This document shows, piece after piece, positions 25,387 to 34,412 of a stretch of 45,132 bases of DNA. Each line of letters opens with the position of its first letter. Position 1 is the first letter of the stretch. Position numbers and translations under genes: made by a program. The notes under the pieces were generated by a model that saw only the letters and a list, made by a program, of their open reading frames with translations, searched no databases and had not been told where the DNA came from. The stretch comes from Thioalkalivibrio nitratireducens (GTDB lineage: Bacteria > Pseudomonadota > Gammaproteobacteria > Ectothiorhodospirales > Ectothiorhodospiraceae): NCBI GenBank assembly GCA_011390385.1, contig JAABSN010000007.1, positions 1 to 45,132 on the forward strand, written 5' to 3'.

Positions 25387-26593
25387 GAGGATCATCTCCC
25401 GGCTCGGCGCGCGGCCCCACGATCACGGCTGCCTGCAGCCCGGCACGCCCATAGCGCGCCATGCGCTCGAAATCCCGGCGCAGAATGGGCATGTTCACGG
25501 AATCCAGCGCACGCTCCCCCTCGTCGACATCGACCAGGGGGTCGTGCACATAAACGAAGCGGTCGTCGAAACCGGTCACCGTCACCCAGTGCGGAAAACG
25601 CTCCGAGTAGATGCGTACGCTGCTGATCAGCACCACGGGAACACAGCCGGCATTGAATCGCGCCTCCAACCCGGCGACATTCACTGGCCCGTGCACGATA
25701 GGAACCCCCCGCTGCTCCAGATCTTCCACCATGTCCTCCTGTACCAGGCGCATCACGCGCTTCTTGTCCTCGCTGCGTACCGAATCAAAAAAGGCGACCC
25801 CGCTGTCCCGCACCAGCAGTTCCACGTCATGGCCGCGACACGCAGCCGCCAGCGCCAGCCCATAGGGGCCACAGCCGCCGTGGCCCGAGGTCATGAAGAT
25901 GGTGGTCGCCTCGCGCCACAGGCGGAGTTCGAGGCGGCGATCGAGTTTCAATGCCGGGTCGAGTGCGCGCATCGCCATCATCAACGCTGCGGGGCCACAG
26001 GTAAAATCGAGCGTCTGGGCATAATACGGCGCCCGCACCAGAGCCGGATCGGGTCCGGGTGCCAGCGACTTCTGCAGCCGCAGCGCACCCATGTGGTCCT
26101 CGTAGTAGTCGTCGATGGTGCCGAATTCCCGATACCCCAAGCCATGAAACAGCGCCAGGCTCGCGGTGTTGTCCCGGCGCACTTCAAGGCGCAGATCGGC
26201 ACAGCCGCTGGCAAAGGCCTCTTCCTCGGCAGCTCGAACAAGCTGCCGCCCGAGGCCCAGACCCCTGGCCGCCCCACTCACCGCAATCGAATACAGCCGC
26301 GCCAGCGATGTACCTCGGCTGAACAGCACCATTACGTAACCCAGCAGCCCCTGGCTCGACGGATCGGGGGCCACCAAGGTTCGGGCATGACCGCGGGTCA
26401 GCAGGTAGCGAAACTGGCGGCGTGAAATCCTGTCGCCATGAAAAGACGCCTGCTCGAGTGCCACCAGCGCGTCGACATCCTCGATACCCGCCGCGCGGAT
26501 ACCCGGGGCCGAAGGTTTCGGCTGAACAGGCGGGCAAGCGCCCTCGCCGGATCCCGGGGGTGCTCGCCTGGTGGATGGGTCCCGTTTTGTCAA
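25379..26593 (-). CDS. GNAT acetyltransferase fused to a C39-like peptidase
   Basis: The 404-residue protein has two domains. Residues about 30-175 are a GNAT acetyltransferase with the acetyl-CoA loop GAARGLGLGRQLV and the LEVRRDNTASLALFHGLGY block. Residues about 185-390 are a papain-like C39 peptidase, with C199 in FTCGPAALMMAM, H335 in FPHWVTVTG and D351 in YVHDP. The cysteine-histidine-aspartate set is complete. The frame has no ATG, and TTG at 26593 gives MTKRDP; no strong ribosome-binding site is visible, so the start is uncertain. The stop overlaps the RimK-like start. Partnership with an ATP-grasp ligase suggests a peptide that is made or modified and then cut; this is inference. Confidence 0.88.
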   Translation of the reverse strand: MTKRDPSTRRAPPGSGEGACPPVQPKPSAPGIRAAGIEDVDALVALEQASFHGDRISRRQFRYLLTRGHARTLVAPDPSSQGLLGYVMVLFSRGTSLARLYSIAVSGAARGLGLGRQLVRAAEEEAFASGCADLRLEVRRDNTASLALFHGLGYREFGTIDDYYEDHMGALRLQKSLAPGPDPALVRAPYYAQTLDFTCGPAALMMAMRALDPALKLDRRLELRLWREATTIFMTSGHGGCGPYGLALAAACRGHDVELLVRDSGVAFFDSVRSEDKKRVMRLVQEDMVEDLEQRGVPIVHGPVNVAGLEARFNAGCVPVVLISSVRIYSERFPHWVTVTGFDDRFVYVHDPLVDVDEGERALDSVNMPILRRDFERMARYGRAGLQAAVIVGPRAEPGDDPHV

Positions 26594-26681
26594 CGTGGCG
26601 ACTCATGGCGGACGACGTGCCGCAAAACACTATTCTAACGCATCGCCGGTCACTCCTCTTGCGATGCGATCGATGGCATTG

Positions 26682-26840
26682 TCACGAGCGCGCGAACCAG
26701 TTGCCATCGTCGCTGCCGGCATCACTGCGGCGGGAGTTCCGCTCGGGCAGTTCCGAGCCGCGCGCCATCAGACGAACGATGAAGACCACGACCACAAGGG
26801 CCGACACAATACCCAGAAACGTGAAACTGTCGTAATACAT
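26682..26840 (-). CDS. Small single-pass membrane protein, unknown function
   Basis: The 52-residue peptide MYYDSFTFLGIVSALVVVVF(...) has one strong hydrophobic segment (about 6-25), followed by basic residues (RLMARGSE) and a polar, acidic tail. A textbook ribosome-binding site (AGGAGA) lies eight bases upstream. It is divergent from the OmpR-type regulator. I do not recognise a family; the segment plus charged tail resembles small inner-membrane proteins that modulate larger complexes. Confidence 0.65.
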   Translation of the reverse strand: MYYDSFTFLGIVSALVVVVFIVRLMARGSELPERNSRRSDAGSDDGNWFARS

Positions 26841-27061
26841 GCTCTTTTCTCCTGAAACTGATTGGCAAGACCAATGCCGTTCGGGTTGCCGTTTGCCCGG
26901 ACCATCCGGGCACCGCGGTTCAGCGAACGGTCGACCGCTGACAAAGCCGATCGGTACACGTTTGACGATACGGGACACCTGTTGCGAGCCAATTTCCTGA
27001 TACCCTGAATTTGTAACAGTGTGTGTCAGCATCCGGACCCCGACGCAGGCAGGAAATGTGC

Positions 27062-27787
27062 ATGGAGACGACGCCCTCCGCCCGTATCCTCGTGGTTGAC
27101 GACGACCCGGGGCTGCGCGAGTTGCTTGGCCGTTACCTGACGGAGCAGGGCTACGAAGTCGTGGCGGTCGGGGACGGCATTGCGATGGACAGAGCGATGT
27201 CCGATGCCGCATTCGACCTGTTGATCCTGGACCTGATGCTGCCCGGCGAGGATGGCCTCTCGCTTCTGCGCCGGGTGCTACAGAAGTACGCGCTACCGGT
27301 GATCATGGTGTCCGCACGCGGCGAGGACATCGATCGCATCGTCGGGCTCGAAGTCGGCGCCGACGACTACATTGCCAAGCCATTCAATCCCAGGGAACTG
27401 CTCGCGCGCGTGCGAGCCGTACTGCGGCGGCGCGCCTCGACTGCGGAGGAAGAGTCGCTGCCGCACGACGTGCATCGCTTCGGCCCCTACGAGATGCATC
27501 TAGCCTCGCAGCGCCTGCTGCGTGACGGCCAGGAAGTCCCGCTGACCACGGGCGAGTTCACGCTTTTGCGCGTCCTCGTCGAACACCCGCAACGCGTTCT
27601 GGAACGCAACACCCTGCTCGACCTGATCAAGGGCTATGAACATCAGCCCTACGATCGCAGTATCGACGTGCGCGTGGCACGCCTGCGGCGCAAGATCGAG
27701 GACGATGCCAGCAACCCCCGCTACATCCGCACCGTGTGGGGACGCGGGTATCTGTTCGCTCCCGACGGGAACGAGGTGCCGACATGA
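27062..27787 (+). CDS. OmpR-family response regulator
   Basis: The 241-residue regulator has a receiver domain at about 1-120, with the acidic cluster DDD at 13-15, the phosphorylatable D57 in LILDLMLPGEDG and K106 in AKPFNP. A winged-helix DNA-binding domain is at about 140-235 (LTTGEFTLLRVLVEHPQRVL, DVRVARLRRKIEDD, RTVWGRGYLF). It is close to OmpR itself. The start was taken at METTPS, with an AGGAAA ribosome-binding site; an earlier in-frame start would add 13 residues. It overlaps the sensor kinase start as ATGA. Confidence 0.93.
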   Translation: METTPSARILVVDDDPGLRELLGRYLTEQGYEVVAVGDGIAMDRAMSDAAFDLLILDLMLPGEDGLSLLRRVLQKYALPVIMVSARGEDIDRIVGLEVGADDYIAKPFNPRELLARVRAVLRRRASTAEEESLPHDVHRFGPYEMHLASQRLLRDGQEVPLTTGEFTLLRVLVEHPQRVLERNTLLDLIKGYEHQPYDRSIDVRVARLRRKIEDDASNPRYIRTVWGRGYLFAPDGNEVPT

Positions 27788-29130
27788 TCGGTTTGCAAGC
27801 GCTGCTTCCGAGTTCCATTTTCGTGCGCACCACGGGCATCCTGCTGGTCGCGTTCCTGACGTTCGCAGTGATGATCCTCGGCACGGTGGCCCATTTCACG
27901 GTCATTCCCCTCGCACGAAGTGCGGGTGACGATCTCGCCGCGCTGATGCTGCTCTCGGCGCGCAGCTGGGCCGAGATTCCTCCCCCGGCACGCGGCGAAT
28001 TCAATGATCGCCTGTACCGCAACCATGGGCTGCGCATCACGGAGCCGGGAGAGGCCATCCCCGCCGTGGACAAGCTGCCGTTACCCTACCTGGAATTCGT
28101 GCAGGAATCCCTGTCCCGCCGCGTCGGTTTCGACCTGCCGTTACGCCCGCAGCTGCGTGACGGTGAACAATGGTTCTGGGCAGACCTTTCGATCGGTGGC
28201 CAGAACCTGCGTATCGGGCTGGCTCTCGAGCGCGTTGCGACGCGCCACCTCGACGGCGTGCTGGCCGTAGGCCTGATCACAGCCCTGCTGGTGCTGGCAA
28301 CGTCGATCGTGATGGCCGGCAGCACCACGCGCCGAATCCGCCGCCTGTCCGCGGCTGTCGCGCATGTCGCTCATGGCCAACAACCGAAGCCGCTGCCCGA
28401 AAAAGGGCCACGCGAAGTCAGAATGCTGGCGCGGAATTTCAATAACATGGCTCACGAGGTACGCGAACTGCTCGCCAACCGCACCACCCTGCTGGCCGGC
28501 GTTTCACATGACCTGCGCACGCCACTGACGCGCATGCGCCTGTCGTTGGAGATGCTCCGGGAGATCCACGATCCGCAACTGGTCGATGGGATTTGCAAGG
28601 ACCTCGAGGTGATGGATCGCATCATCGGGCAGACACTTGCGCTGAGCCGCGACCTTGAGACGCGCGAAGAGAAAGCGATCGACCTCGTCGATCTCCTCGA
28701 ACAGATCGTCGCCGACGCCGGACGCGGCGAAGCCGATATCCGCTGGGATGGAACGATGCCTGGCTGCATCCGACAGGTAAACCCTGTGGCCCTGCGGCGT
28801 ATACTCTCCAATCTCGTGGAAAACGCGATCCGTTACGGGGGAACGCAGCCAGTCGATGTGACCCTCGATTGTGCGGCGGCAGTCGTGATCCGCGTGATGG
28901 ATCGTGGACCGGGGATTCCCGAGGACCAGCGCGAGGCCGTGTTCAGGCCGTTCCACCGCCTCGACAGCTCGCGCAGCGCCCAGACCGGGGGCAGCGGATT
29001 GGGACTCGCGATCACCCGGCAATTGGCGAAGGCCAATGGCTGGTCCGTCACCCTGCATGCGCGCGTGGGCGGCGGCACCGAGGCTCGCGTGGTACTGTCG
29101 ACCATCGATAACGCGGCCGTGCACGGTTGA
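27784..29130 (+). CDS. EnvZ-like sensor histidine kinase
   Basis: The 448-residue kinase has membrane segments at about 17-40 and 158-178, a periplasmic sensor region of about 115 residues and a HAMP domain. The dimerisation domain carries H242 in GVSHDLRTPLTRMRLSLEM. The ATPase part has NLVENAIRYGG (N-box), DRGPGIPED (G1) and GGSGLGLAITRQL (G2). It resembles EnvZ, with the adjacent regulator as its cognate partner. The signal sensed cannot be inferred. Confidence 0.92.
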   Translation: MIGLQALLPSSIFVRTTGILLVAFLTFAVMILGTVAHFTVIPLARSAGDDLAALMLLSARSWAEIPPPARGEFNDRLYRNHGLRITEPGEAIPAVDKLPLPYLEFVQESLSRRVGFDLPLRPQLRDGEQWFWADLSIGGQNLRIGLALERVATRHLDGVLAVGLITALLVLATSIVMAGSTTRRIRRLSAAVAHVAHGQQPKPLPEKGPREVRMLARNFNNMAHEVRELLANRTTLLAGVSHDLRTPLTRMRLSLEMLREIHDPQLVDGICKDLEVMDRIIGQTLALSRDLETREEKAIDLVDLLEQIVADAGRGEADIRWDGTMPGCIRQVNPVALRRILSNLVENAIRYGGTQPVDVTLDCAAAVVIRVMDRGPGIPEDQREAVFRPFHRLDSSRSAQTGGSGLGLAITRQLAKANGWSVTLHARVGGGTEARVVLSTIDNAAVHG

Positions 29131-29271
29131 AAAAGACTGACCTGCGGCGAATCCGGGCGGCACCGGGATGGTACGCGTCCTGAACCACATACGCCGGGAC
29201 CATCAGCGCTGCGGGGGGGTACCCGCGTGCTGCATCGTCCCCCGTGCCCGACGGATCAATCGCGCAGGCTA

Positions 29272-29434
29272 GGAGCCTGTCGGACTTGGGCTGCTCCTAC
29301 TGCGCCGGCGGTAACAGCGGTGCATTTTTCCCTGATTTCTCGTTGCATAGAACTACTATGCGCCTCGAAATCATGAAAAACTGCCCTCGCTCTCCCACCC
29401 GGCTCGCTACGGGCACCCAAGTCCGACAGGTTCC
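29272..29434. mobile_element. 163-bp MITE-like palindromic element upstream of argA
   Basis: The terminal inverted repeats are GGAGCCTGTCGGACTTGGG at the left and, read on the other strand, GGAACCTGTCGGACTTGGG at the right. The element is flanked by TA on both sides (29270-29271 and 29435-29436), fitting a TA target duplication. The interior is also a long imperfect palindrome (TGCATAG at 29345-29351 pairs with CTATGC at 29356-29361, with further pairing of the flanks), so the RNA would form a long hairpin. It occupies most of the 327 bases between the sensor kinase and argA. Such a structure could end the kinase transcript; nothing else is visible in the spacer. Confidence 0.75.
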
Positions 29435-29457
29435 TAAAAACGGCAGGAAAGTGACAC

Positions 29458-30780
29458 ATGAATGCAGACCAGACACACGCCGGGCTCGACTGGTTCCGCG
29501 CCGCAGTACCCTATGTCGCGGCGCACCGCGACCGCACAATGGTGATCGCGATCGCCGGCGAGGCGGCCCGGTCCCCGGAATTTCCGATGCTGCTGCGCGA
29601 CATTGCGCAACTGCGGGCGCTGGGCCCGCGCGTGGTTCTGGTGCATGGCGCCCGGCCACAGATCGAAGCAAGGCTTCGGGAACGGGGACTCACGCCGCGC
29701 TACGCGCAAGGACTGCGAATCACCGACGCGGATGCACTGGAGGCGGTATGCGACGCGGCGGGGAGGCTGCGCCTGCATATCGAGGGGCTGCTGTCCCGCA
29801 ACCTCGGAAGCCCCAGCGTTGCTGGCACGCGGGTGCGAGTTGCCAGCGGAAACTTCGTCACTGCCCGTCCGCTCGGAGTACGTGACGGCGTTGATTTCCA
29901 GTTCACCGGGGAGGTGCGCCGTGTCGACATCCCGGCGATCGAGCGCCTGCTCGATGATGGGCAGATCGTGCTGCTCTCGCCGCTTGGTTACTCGCCCACC
30001 GGCGAAGTGTTCAATCTGTCCGGCGAGGACGTGGCCACTCAGGTCGCTCTGGCGCTCAGGGCAGACAAGCTGGTATTCCTGACCGAGGCTGGCCCACTGC
30101 GCGACCCCGAACATGAGACGCTCGGGCAGCTCACGGTACCAACAGCCGAGCGCCTGCTCGCGGGCAATCCGGACCTGCCCGAGGAACTCGCCGGGCATCT
30201 CCGCAGCGCCATCGAGGTCTGTTCGATTCGCGATCTGCGCGTCCACCTGGTGGACCGTCATATTGACGGCGGACTGCTGATCGAACTGTTTTCACGCCGC
30301 GGTATCGGGACCCTGGTGAGCCGGGAACCCGTGGAGCGGCTGCGGGCGGCAACGATGGACGATGTCGGCGGCATCTTCGACCTGATCCAGCCCCTGGAAA
30401 CCGAAGGCATCCTGGTGCGGCGTTCCCGTGAACACCTGGAACTCGAGATCGATTGCTTTCAGGTGCTGGATGCGGACGGTCTGATCATCGGCACGGCAGC
30501 GCTGTATGCCTTCCCGGAAGCCGAGACGGCAGAAATCGCCTGTCTGGCGCTGCACCAGGAGTACCGCGGCGGTGGCCGCGGTGACCAGATTCTGGAGCAC
30601 ATGGAAGCTCTCGCGACGAAACGGGGGCACCGGCAGGTGTTCGTCCTCACGACCCGCACCGCGCAGTGGTTTCAGGAACGCGGTTACCAGCCGGGGAGCA
30701 TCGATGATCTGCCGCCGGCGCGCCGCGCGCTATACAACCAGGCGCGCAACTCGCGCGTCTTCGTCAAGCAACTGGGGTAG
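29458..30780 (+). CDS. argA: Amino-acid N-acetyltransferase (N-acetylglutamate synthase)
   Basis: ArgA makes N-acetylglutamate from glutamate and acetyl-CoA, the first step of arginine synthesis, and is usually feedback-inhibited by arginine. The 440-residue protein has the two-domain ArgA form. An amino-acid-kinase-like domain is at about 1-290 (VLVHGARPQIEARLRERG, LLSPLGYSPTGEVFNLSGED). A GNAT domain follows (about 295-435, ACLALHQEYRGGGRGDQILE, FVLTTRTAQWFQERGY). AGGAAA precedes the ATG by about eight bases, immediately after the MITE. Confidence 0.96.
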   Translation: MNADQTHAGLDWFRAAVPYVAAHRDRTMVIAIAGEAARSPEFPMLLRDIAQLRALGPRVVLVHGARPQIEARLRERGLTPRYAQGLRITDADALEAVCDAAGRLRLHIEGLLSRNLGSPSVAGTRVRVASGNFVTARPLGVRDGVDFQFTGEVRRVDIPAIERLLDDGQIVLLSPLGYSPTGEVFNLSGEDVATQVALALRADKLVFLTEAGPLRDPEHETLGQLTVPTAERLLAGNPDLPEELAGHLRSAIEVCSIRDLRVHLVDRHIDGGLLIELFSRRGIGTLVSREPVERLRAATMDDVGGIFDLIQPLETEGILVRRSREHLELEIDCFQVLDADGLIIGTAALYAFPEAETAEIACLALHQEYRGGGRGDQILEHMEALATKRGHRQVFVLTTRTAQWFQERGYQPGSIDDLPPARRALYNQARNSRVFVKQLG

Positions 30781-30790
30781 CGCAGGAATA

Positions 30791-30871
30791 CAGCCACGGA
30801 AGGCCACGGCAATCACGGAAAATGAAGCGTGTCAAATCCCTTGTCCGTGTCGATCCGTGCTTTCCGTGGCT
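30791..30871. repeat. REP-like palindromic repeat after argA
   Basis: The stretch opens with CAGCCACGGAAGGCCACGG and closes with CCGTGCTTTCCGTGGCT. AGCCACGGAA at 30792-30801 pairs with TTCCGTGGCT at 30862-30871, and several further CACGGAA and TCCGTG units occur between. It starts 11 bases after the argA stop and is followed by a TTTT at 30876-30879, so it may act as a terminator for argA. Confidence 0.6.
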
Positions 30872-30927
30872 CGCCTTTTCATCCTTCAGGGTGGCCGCTG
30901 GCCATGGCAGTTCGCGTGAAAGAACCC

Positions 30928-31039
30928 GCGTTGGGTGCCGTGAGGCGCAGCCGAAACGCACCGGATACGACACCGACCTTCCCCCCGGCTCCCGGGCCTC
31001 GAACGGTGCAATTCGCTGCGCTCATTGGCACCCTACGCC
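30928..31039. repeat. Palindromic repeat, copy B
   Basis: This is the second copy of the element at 15739-15851: it begins GCGTTGGGTGCCGTGAGG and ends GGCACCCTACGCC. The arms match copy A nearly completely. The middle is different in sequence but similar in length. It lies between argA and the convergent fetB, and with the preceding repeat fills most of the 337-bp spacer. Confidence 0.85.
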
Positions 31040-31117
31040 TCCCGTCCTCCGGTGGGTTGCATGCAGGACGCCAGGCCTCTGGCCCATCGACGACAGCGCG
31101 AACGCGCAGTTCACCGG

Positions 31118-31921
31118 TTACCGCCGGCCGGAACGCAAGCGATCGAGGCGCAATCTGGCGCGGTGATCGAACAGGCGGCGACTGGCGAACCAGACCGCCC
31201 CCAACGCACCGAATCCGGTGCCGGCGGCGATCAGGAACATGATCAGAATCTGGTACTTCACCGCCTCCACGGGTGGCACTCCGGCCAGAATCTGCCCGGT
31301 CATCATCCCGGGCAGGCTGACCACGCCGGCAGCCGCCATGGCGTTGATCGTCGGCATCAGGCCGCTCCGGGAGGCCTCGCGGCGCATCGTCTCGGTCGCG
31401 TTCACCCACGAATCCCCCAGTGCCAGCCGTCCCTCGATCACGCGCCGCTCACGCCATACGGTCTGCGTGAGGCGGTCGAGGCCCAGCGCGATTCCGGTCA
31501 TCGTGTTGCCCAGCAGCATTCCAAGCAGCGGAATCGCGTATTGCGGTTCCCACCAGGGAGATGGGCCGACCATGGTGGTCAACGCGAGAACGGTTACTGC
31601 AAAGGACGAAACGAACATCGTCGCCGCGCCGATGCCATACCCCCATAAGCCCGCGAAGCGCCGCTCCTGCCGTGCCATTACTTCGTAACCGGCGACGGCG
31701 AGCATGACCAGTGCCATCAGCGCGACCCAGCCCAGCCGGGCATGGTCGAACAGCGCCTGCAGCACCAGACCAACCAGCAACAACTGCAGCACCGTGCGCA
31801 GCGACGCAATCAGCAGGCTGCGCCCAAGCCCCAGACGCGCCCACAATGTCAGCCCGGCAACCGCCAGAACCAGGAACGCCGCCAACGCGAGGTCGAGTGC
31901 ACTCAGGCTGATGACGCTCAT
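31118..31921 (-). CDS. fetB: FetB-type ABC transporter permease
   Basis: The 267-residue integral membrane protein has about seven hydrophobic segments and the family motifs SLRTVLQLLLVGLVL, PLLGMLLGNTMTGIALGLDR and SLPGMMTGQILAG. This is the UPF0014 family, whose E. coli member FetB pairs with the ATPase FetA and has been linked to iron export. The start was set at MSVISL because GGAG lies seven bases upstream. fetA lies 166 bases upstream on the same strand. Confidence 0.9.
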   Translation of the reverse strand: MSVISLSALDLALAAFLVLAVAGLTLWARLGLGRSLLIASLRTVLQLLLVGLVLQALFDHARLGWVALMALVMLAVAGYEVMARQERRFAGLWGYGIGAATMFVSSFAVTVLALTTMVGPSPWWEPQYAIPLLGMLLGNTMTGIALGLDRLTQTVWRERRVIEGRLALGDSWVNATETMRREASRSGLMPTINAMAAAGVVSLPGMMTGQILAGVPPVEAVKYQILIMFLIAAGTGFGALGAVWFASRRLFDHRARLRLDRLRSGRR

Positions 31922-32087
31922 CGGCATGCTCCGTCGAAACGGCGCGCACCCGCCGGCCGGGACGCCGGCACCCCTTCCGCTACGCCGCGCTCCACCACGG
32001 CCCATTTCCGTGCACACCCGCCATCGCTGCGACCACATAGCACGATGTCCGGCAGCCGGCTTGCACTGATGGGACCAGCGACCCGAT

Positions 32088-32696
32088 TCATTCGACGAGA
32101 CTCCCCTCACGCATCTCCAGAATCCGCCCTCCCAGGCGGTTGCGTTGCAGGGTGTCGTGGCTGACCCACAAGGCCCCCGCGCCCTGCTCGGCCAGATAGC
32201 CACGAACCGCGCGCTCGATGCGACGGGTGTTTTCGAGATCCAGATTTGCGGTCGGCTCGTCCAGCAACAGGACGCGCGGCCGGTTCAGAAAGGCCCGCAA
32301 CAATCCGAGCCGCTGCCGTTCGCCGCTGGACAGACGTTCGACCTCCCAGTCGAGTGATTCCTCAGGCAGCGAGAACAGCGCAAGCCAGGACAGCGCGCTC
32401 CGCCGATCGGACCCGGGCGGGAAATGCTCGGCGACCCGGAGACCCCACCAAGCGGTCTCTGCAGGCACGTAGGCAACCTGCCTGCGCCAGTCCGTGGGCG
32501 CAATGTGGTCACGCGCCTGACCTTCGAGCCGCACCATACCCTGGTTGGGGTCCAGGTCGGCCAGCGCCCGCAGCAGAAGGGATTTCCCGGAACCCGAAAC
32601 CCCGGTGACCTGGACCAGCTCCCCGGCCTGGAGGCACAGGTCCACCGGCCCCAGCTGTGCGGTCCGTAGCGCCGAGGTTTCGAGCAAGCAATCCAT
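32088..32696 (-). CDS. fetA: FetA-type ABC transporter ATP-binding protein
   Basis: The 202-residue ATPase has Walker A GVSGSGKSLLLRAL (about 32-45), the Q-loop region VAYVPAETAWWG, signature LSSGERQRLGL and Walker B VLLLDEPTANLD. Its short length and position before the UPF0014 permease match FetA. The start was set at MDCLLE; an earlier in-frame ATG would add 13 residues. The exporter would be built from this ATPase and FetB; iron or another metal as substrate is known for E. coli and inferred here. Confidence 0.88.
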   Translation of the reverse strand: MDCLLETSALRTAQLGPVDLCLQAGELVQVTGVSGSGKSLLLRALADLDPNQGMVRLEGQARDHIAPTDWRRQVAYVPAETAWWGLRVAEHFPPGSDRRSALSWLALFSLPEESLDWEVERLSSGERQRLGLLRAFLNRPRVLLLDEPTANLDLENTRRIERAVRGYLAEQGAGALWVSHDTLQRNRLGGRILEMREGSLVE

Positions 32697-32840
32697 GAAC
32701 ACCTGCACCGTGTGGCGCCGCCGCCATTGTCCCAAAGGCGCGATGGTAACCGAATCGGCTCATGGGAATGAAAGTGGAACAAGGAGCCCGTATCCCACGC
32801 GGCTCGCCGACGGTCGCGAGCTTTCCGCCTGATACGCGAG

Positions 32841-34058
32841 TCAAGGGCGAACCTTTCCACCGCGAGGGCTGGAGCCTGCACCCGAGGGAACCGGCCGTGC
32901 GTGGAGCAGAAACACCACCACGAGAACGAGGAGCAGGAACGGGATGACCATGGCGTTGATGACAACCCAGCCAAGCGTCACGAGCAGCGCGCCGGAGCCG
33001 AGTGCGGTCATGGTGACGGTGCCGAAAACGATGAAGTCGTTCAATGCCTGTGTCCGTGCCTTTTCTTCCGGGCGGTAAGCCGCGGTGAGCAGCGTGGTGC
33101 CACCGATGAACAGGAAGTTCCAGCCAACCCCCAGGAGGACGAGCGCGAGCCAGTAATGCACGACTCCATGGCCATGAAAATTCACTGCCACACAGGCCAG
33201 ATTCAGCAGCACACCGACAACCAGAATCCGGTAAACGCCGTAACGCCGGATCAGGTCGCCGGTGAAAAACGAAGGCAGGAACATCGCCACCACATGCCAC
33301 TGGATCACGAACGCCGCATCCTCGAAACTGTGGTGATGCGCTGTCATCGAGAGCGGTGTGGCCACCATCAGAAGGTTCATCACCCCATAGCCGACGGCCG
33401 CAGCCACTACGGCAATTGCGAACAGGGGCGACACAACGATTTCGTTAAGTGGCCGCCCGGCCGCACGCAGACTCGCGGGTGCCGGCTTGGGAATCCGAAG
33501 TGGCAGGATCGCGAACAGCCCGATGAGATAAAGGCCCGCGAGAATCAGATAGCTCGCCGCGAACTCAGGACCGGCCATATGGCGCGTCCAGGCCGCCAGA
33601 TTCGGGCCGAGAAACGCCGCCATGATACCTCCGGCAAGAACGAACCCGATGGCCCTGGCGCGCAGGCCCTCGGACGCCACCTCCGCAGCTGCGAAACGGT
33701 AGAACTGGCCGGTGGCATTGAAGCTGCCAAGCAGCACGGAGGCGACGCAGAACAGCGGAAAGCTTCCCTGCATCACGGCGTATCCCGCCAGCAGCGTGCC
33801 TGCGAATCCGAGACTCACGCCGACGAGAAACCCCGCCCTGCGGCCGTAGCGCCCCATGAACAATGACGCAGGGATGGTCGACAGCGTCATCGCGAGGAAC
33901 TGCAGACCGAGCGGGATCGTTGCAAGGCCGGGATCAGCCGCAAGGTTGCGTCCGACCAGTGCCGACGTGGAAATCATCAGCGAGGTTCCGGTCATCAGCA
34001 TCGCCTGCGCCAGTGCCAGCAAGGCGACATCACGGTAGGAAATCGTTGCAACGGACAT
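32841..34058 (-). CDS. MFS transporter
   Basis: The 405-residue protein (from MSVATISY) has 12 predicted membrane segments and typical MFS loop motifs between helices 2 and 3 (GRYGRRAGF). It resembles uncharacterised bacterial drug- or metabolite-exporter-like permeases with HGHGVVHYWLALVLLGVGWN in the second half. The open frame extends to 34214. The downstream start was chosen because it begins about ten residues before the first helix, as in the family; MPPPAT at 34082 is an alternative. The substrate is unknown. Confidence 0.85.
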   Translation of the reverse strand: MSVATISYRDVALLALAQAMLMTGTSLMISTSALVGRNLAADPGLATIPLGLQFLAMTLSTIPASLFMGRYGRRAGFLVGVSLGFAGTLLAGYAVMQGSFPLFCVASVLLGSFNATGQFYRFAAAEVASEGLRARAIGFVLAGGIMAAFLGPNLAAWTRHMAGPEFAASYLILAGLYLIGLFAILPLRIPKPAPASLRAAGRPLNEIVVSPLFAIAVVAAAVGYGVMNLLMVATPLSMTAHHHSFEDAAFVIQWHVVAMFLPSFFTGDLIRRYGVYRILVVGVLLNLACVAVNFHGHGVVHYWLALVLLGVGWNFLFIGGTTLLTAAYRPEEKARTQALNDFIVFGTVTMTALGSGALLVTLGWVVINAMVIPFLLLVLVVVFLLHARPVPSGAGSSPRGGKVRP

Positions 34059-34412
34059 GGGCGCGGTCGCAGGTGGCGGCATGAGTGAGGACGGGCTCGA
34101 AAGTGGGGGAGGATACCCCGCCCAGACGGGAAACAGGAATGCCGTGCCCGATATTGTCACCAGGATTCGGCCAGCCACGGCCCGCGCGCATGGTTTCCGG
34201 CCACCTCTTGCCAACCGCGATGATCCCTCGAAGTATCGCTTTCGGTACCTGAGTTCAGGGCAACCCGTGGTCAGAATTGGTGCCTTATAACCAATACTTG
34301 CATCATGGTTTTTGGCGGCGCATGATCATGGGACAGGCAGACATTGCGGATCCGCGGTGACGCGTTAGCGGACCCCGGATCCGACTGCGATCGAGCAGCA
34401 GGGGTCGGCTTT
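34059..34412. other. Spacer between the divergent MFS and giant-protein genes
   Basis: Besides the alternative N-termini of both genes, this stretch holds one clear feature, the inverted repeat at 34276-34295. No open frame of recognisable function was found. Confidence 0.5.
34276..34295. promoter_or_regulatory. Inverted repeat, possible operator
   Basis: ATTGGT and ACCAAT are separated by eight bases containing TTATA. The dyad lies between the divergent MFS and giant-protein genes and includes a -10-like element. A regulator could act on either gene, but no regulator gene is adjacent. Confidence 0.35.
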
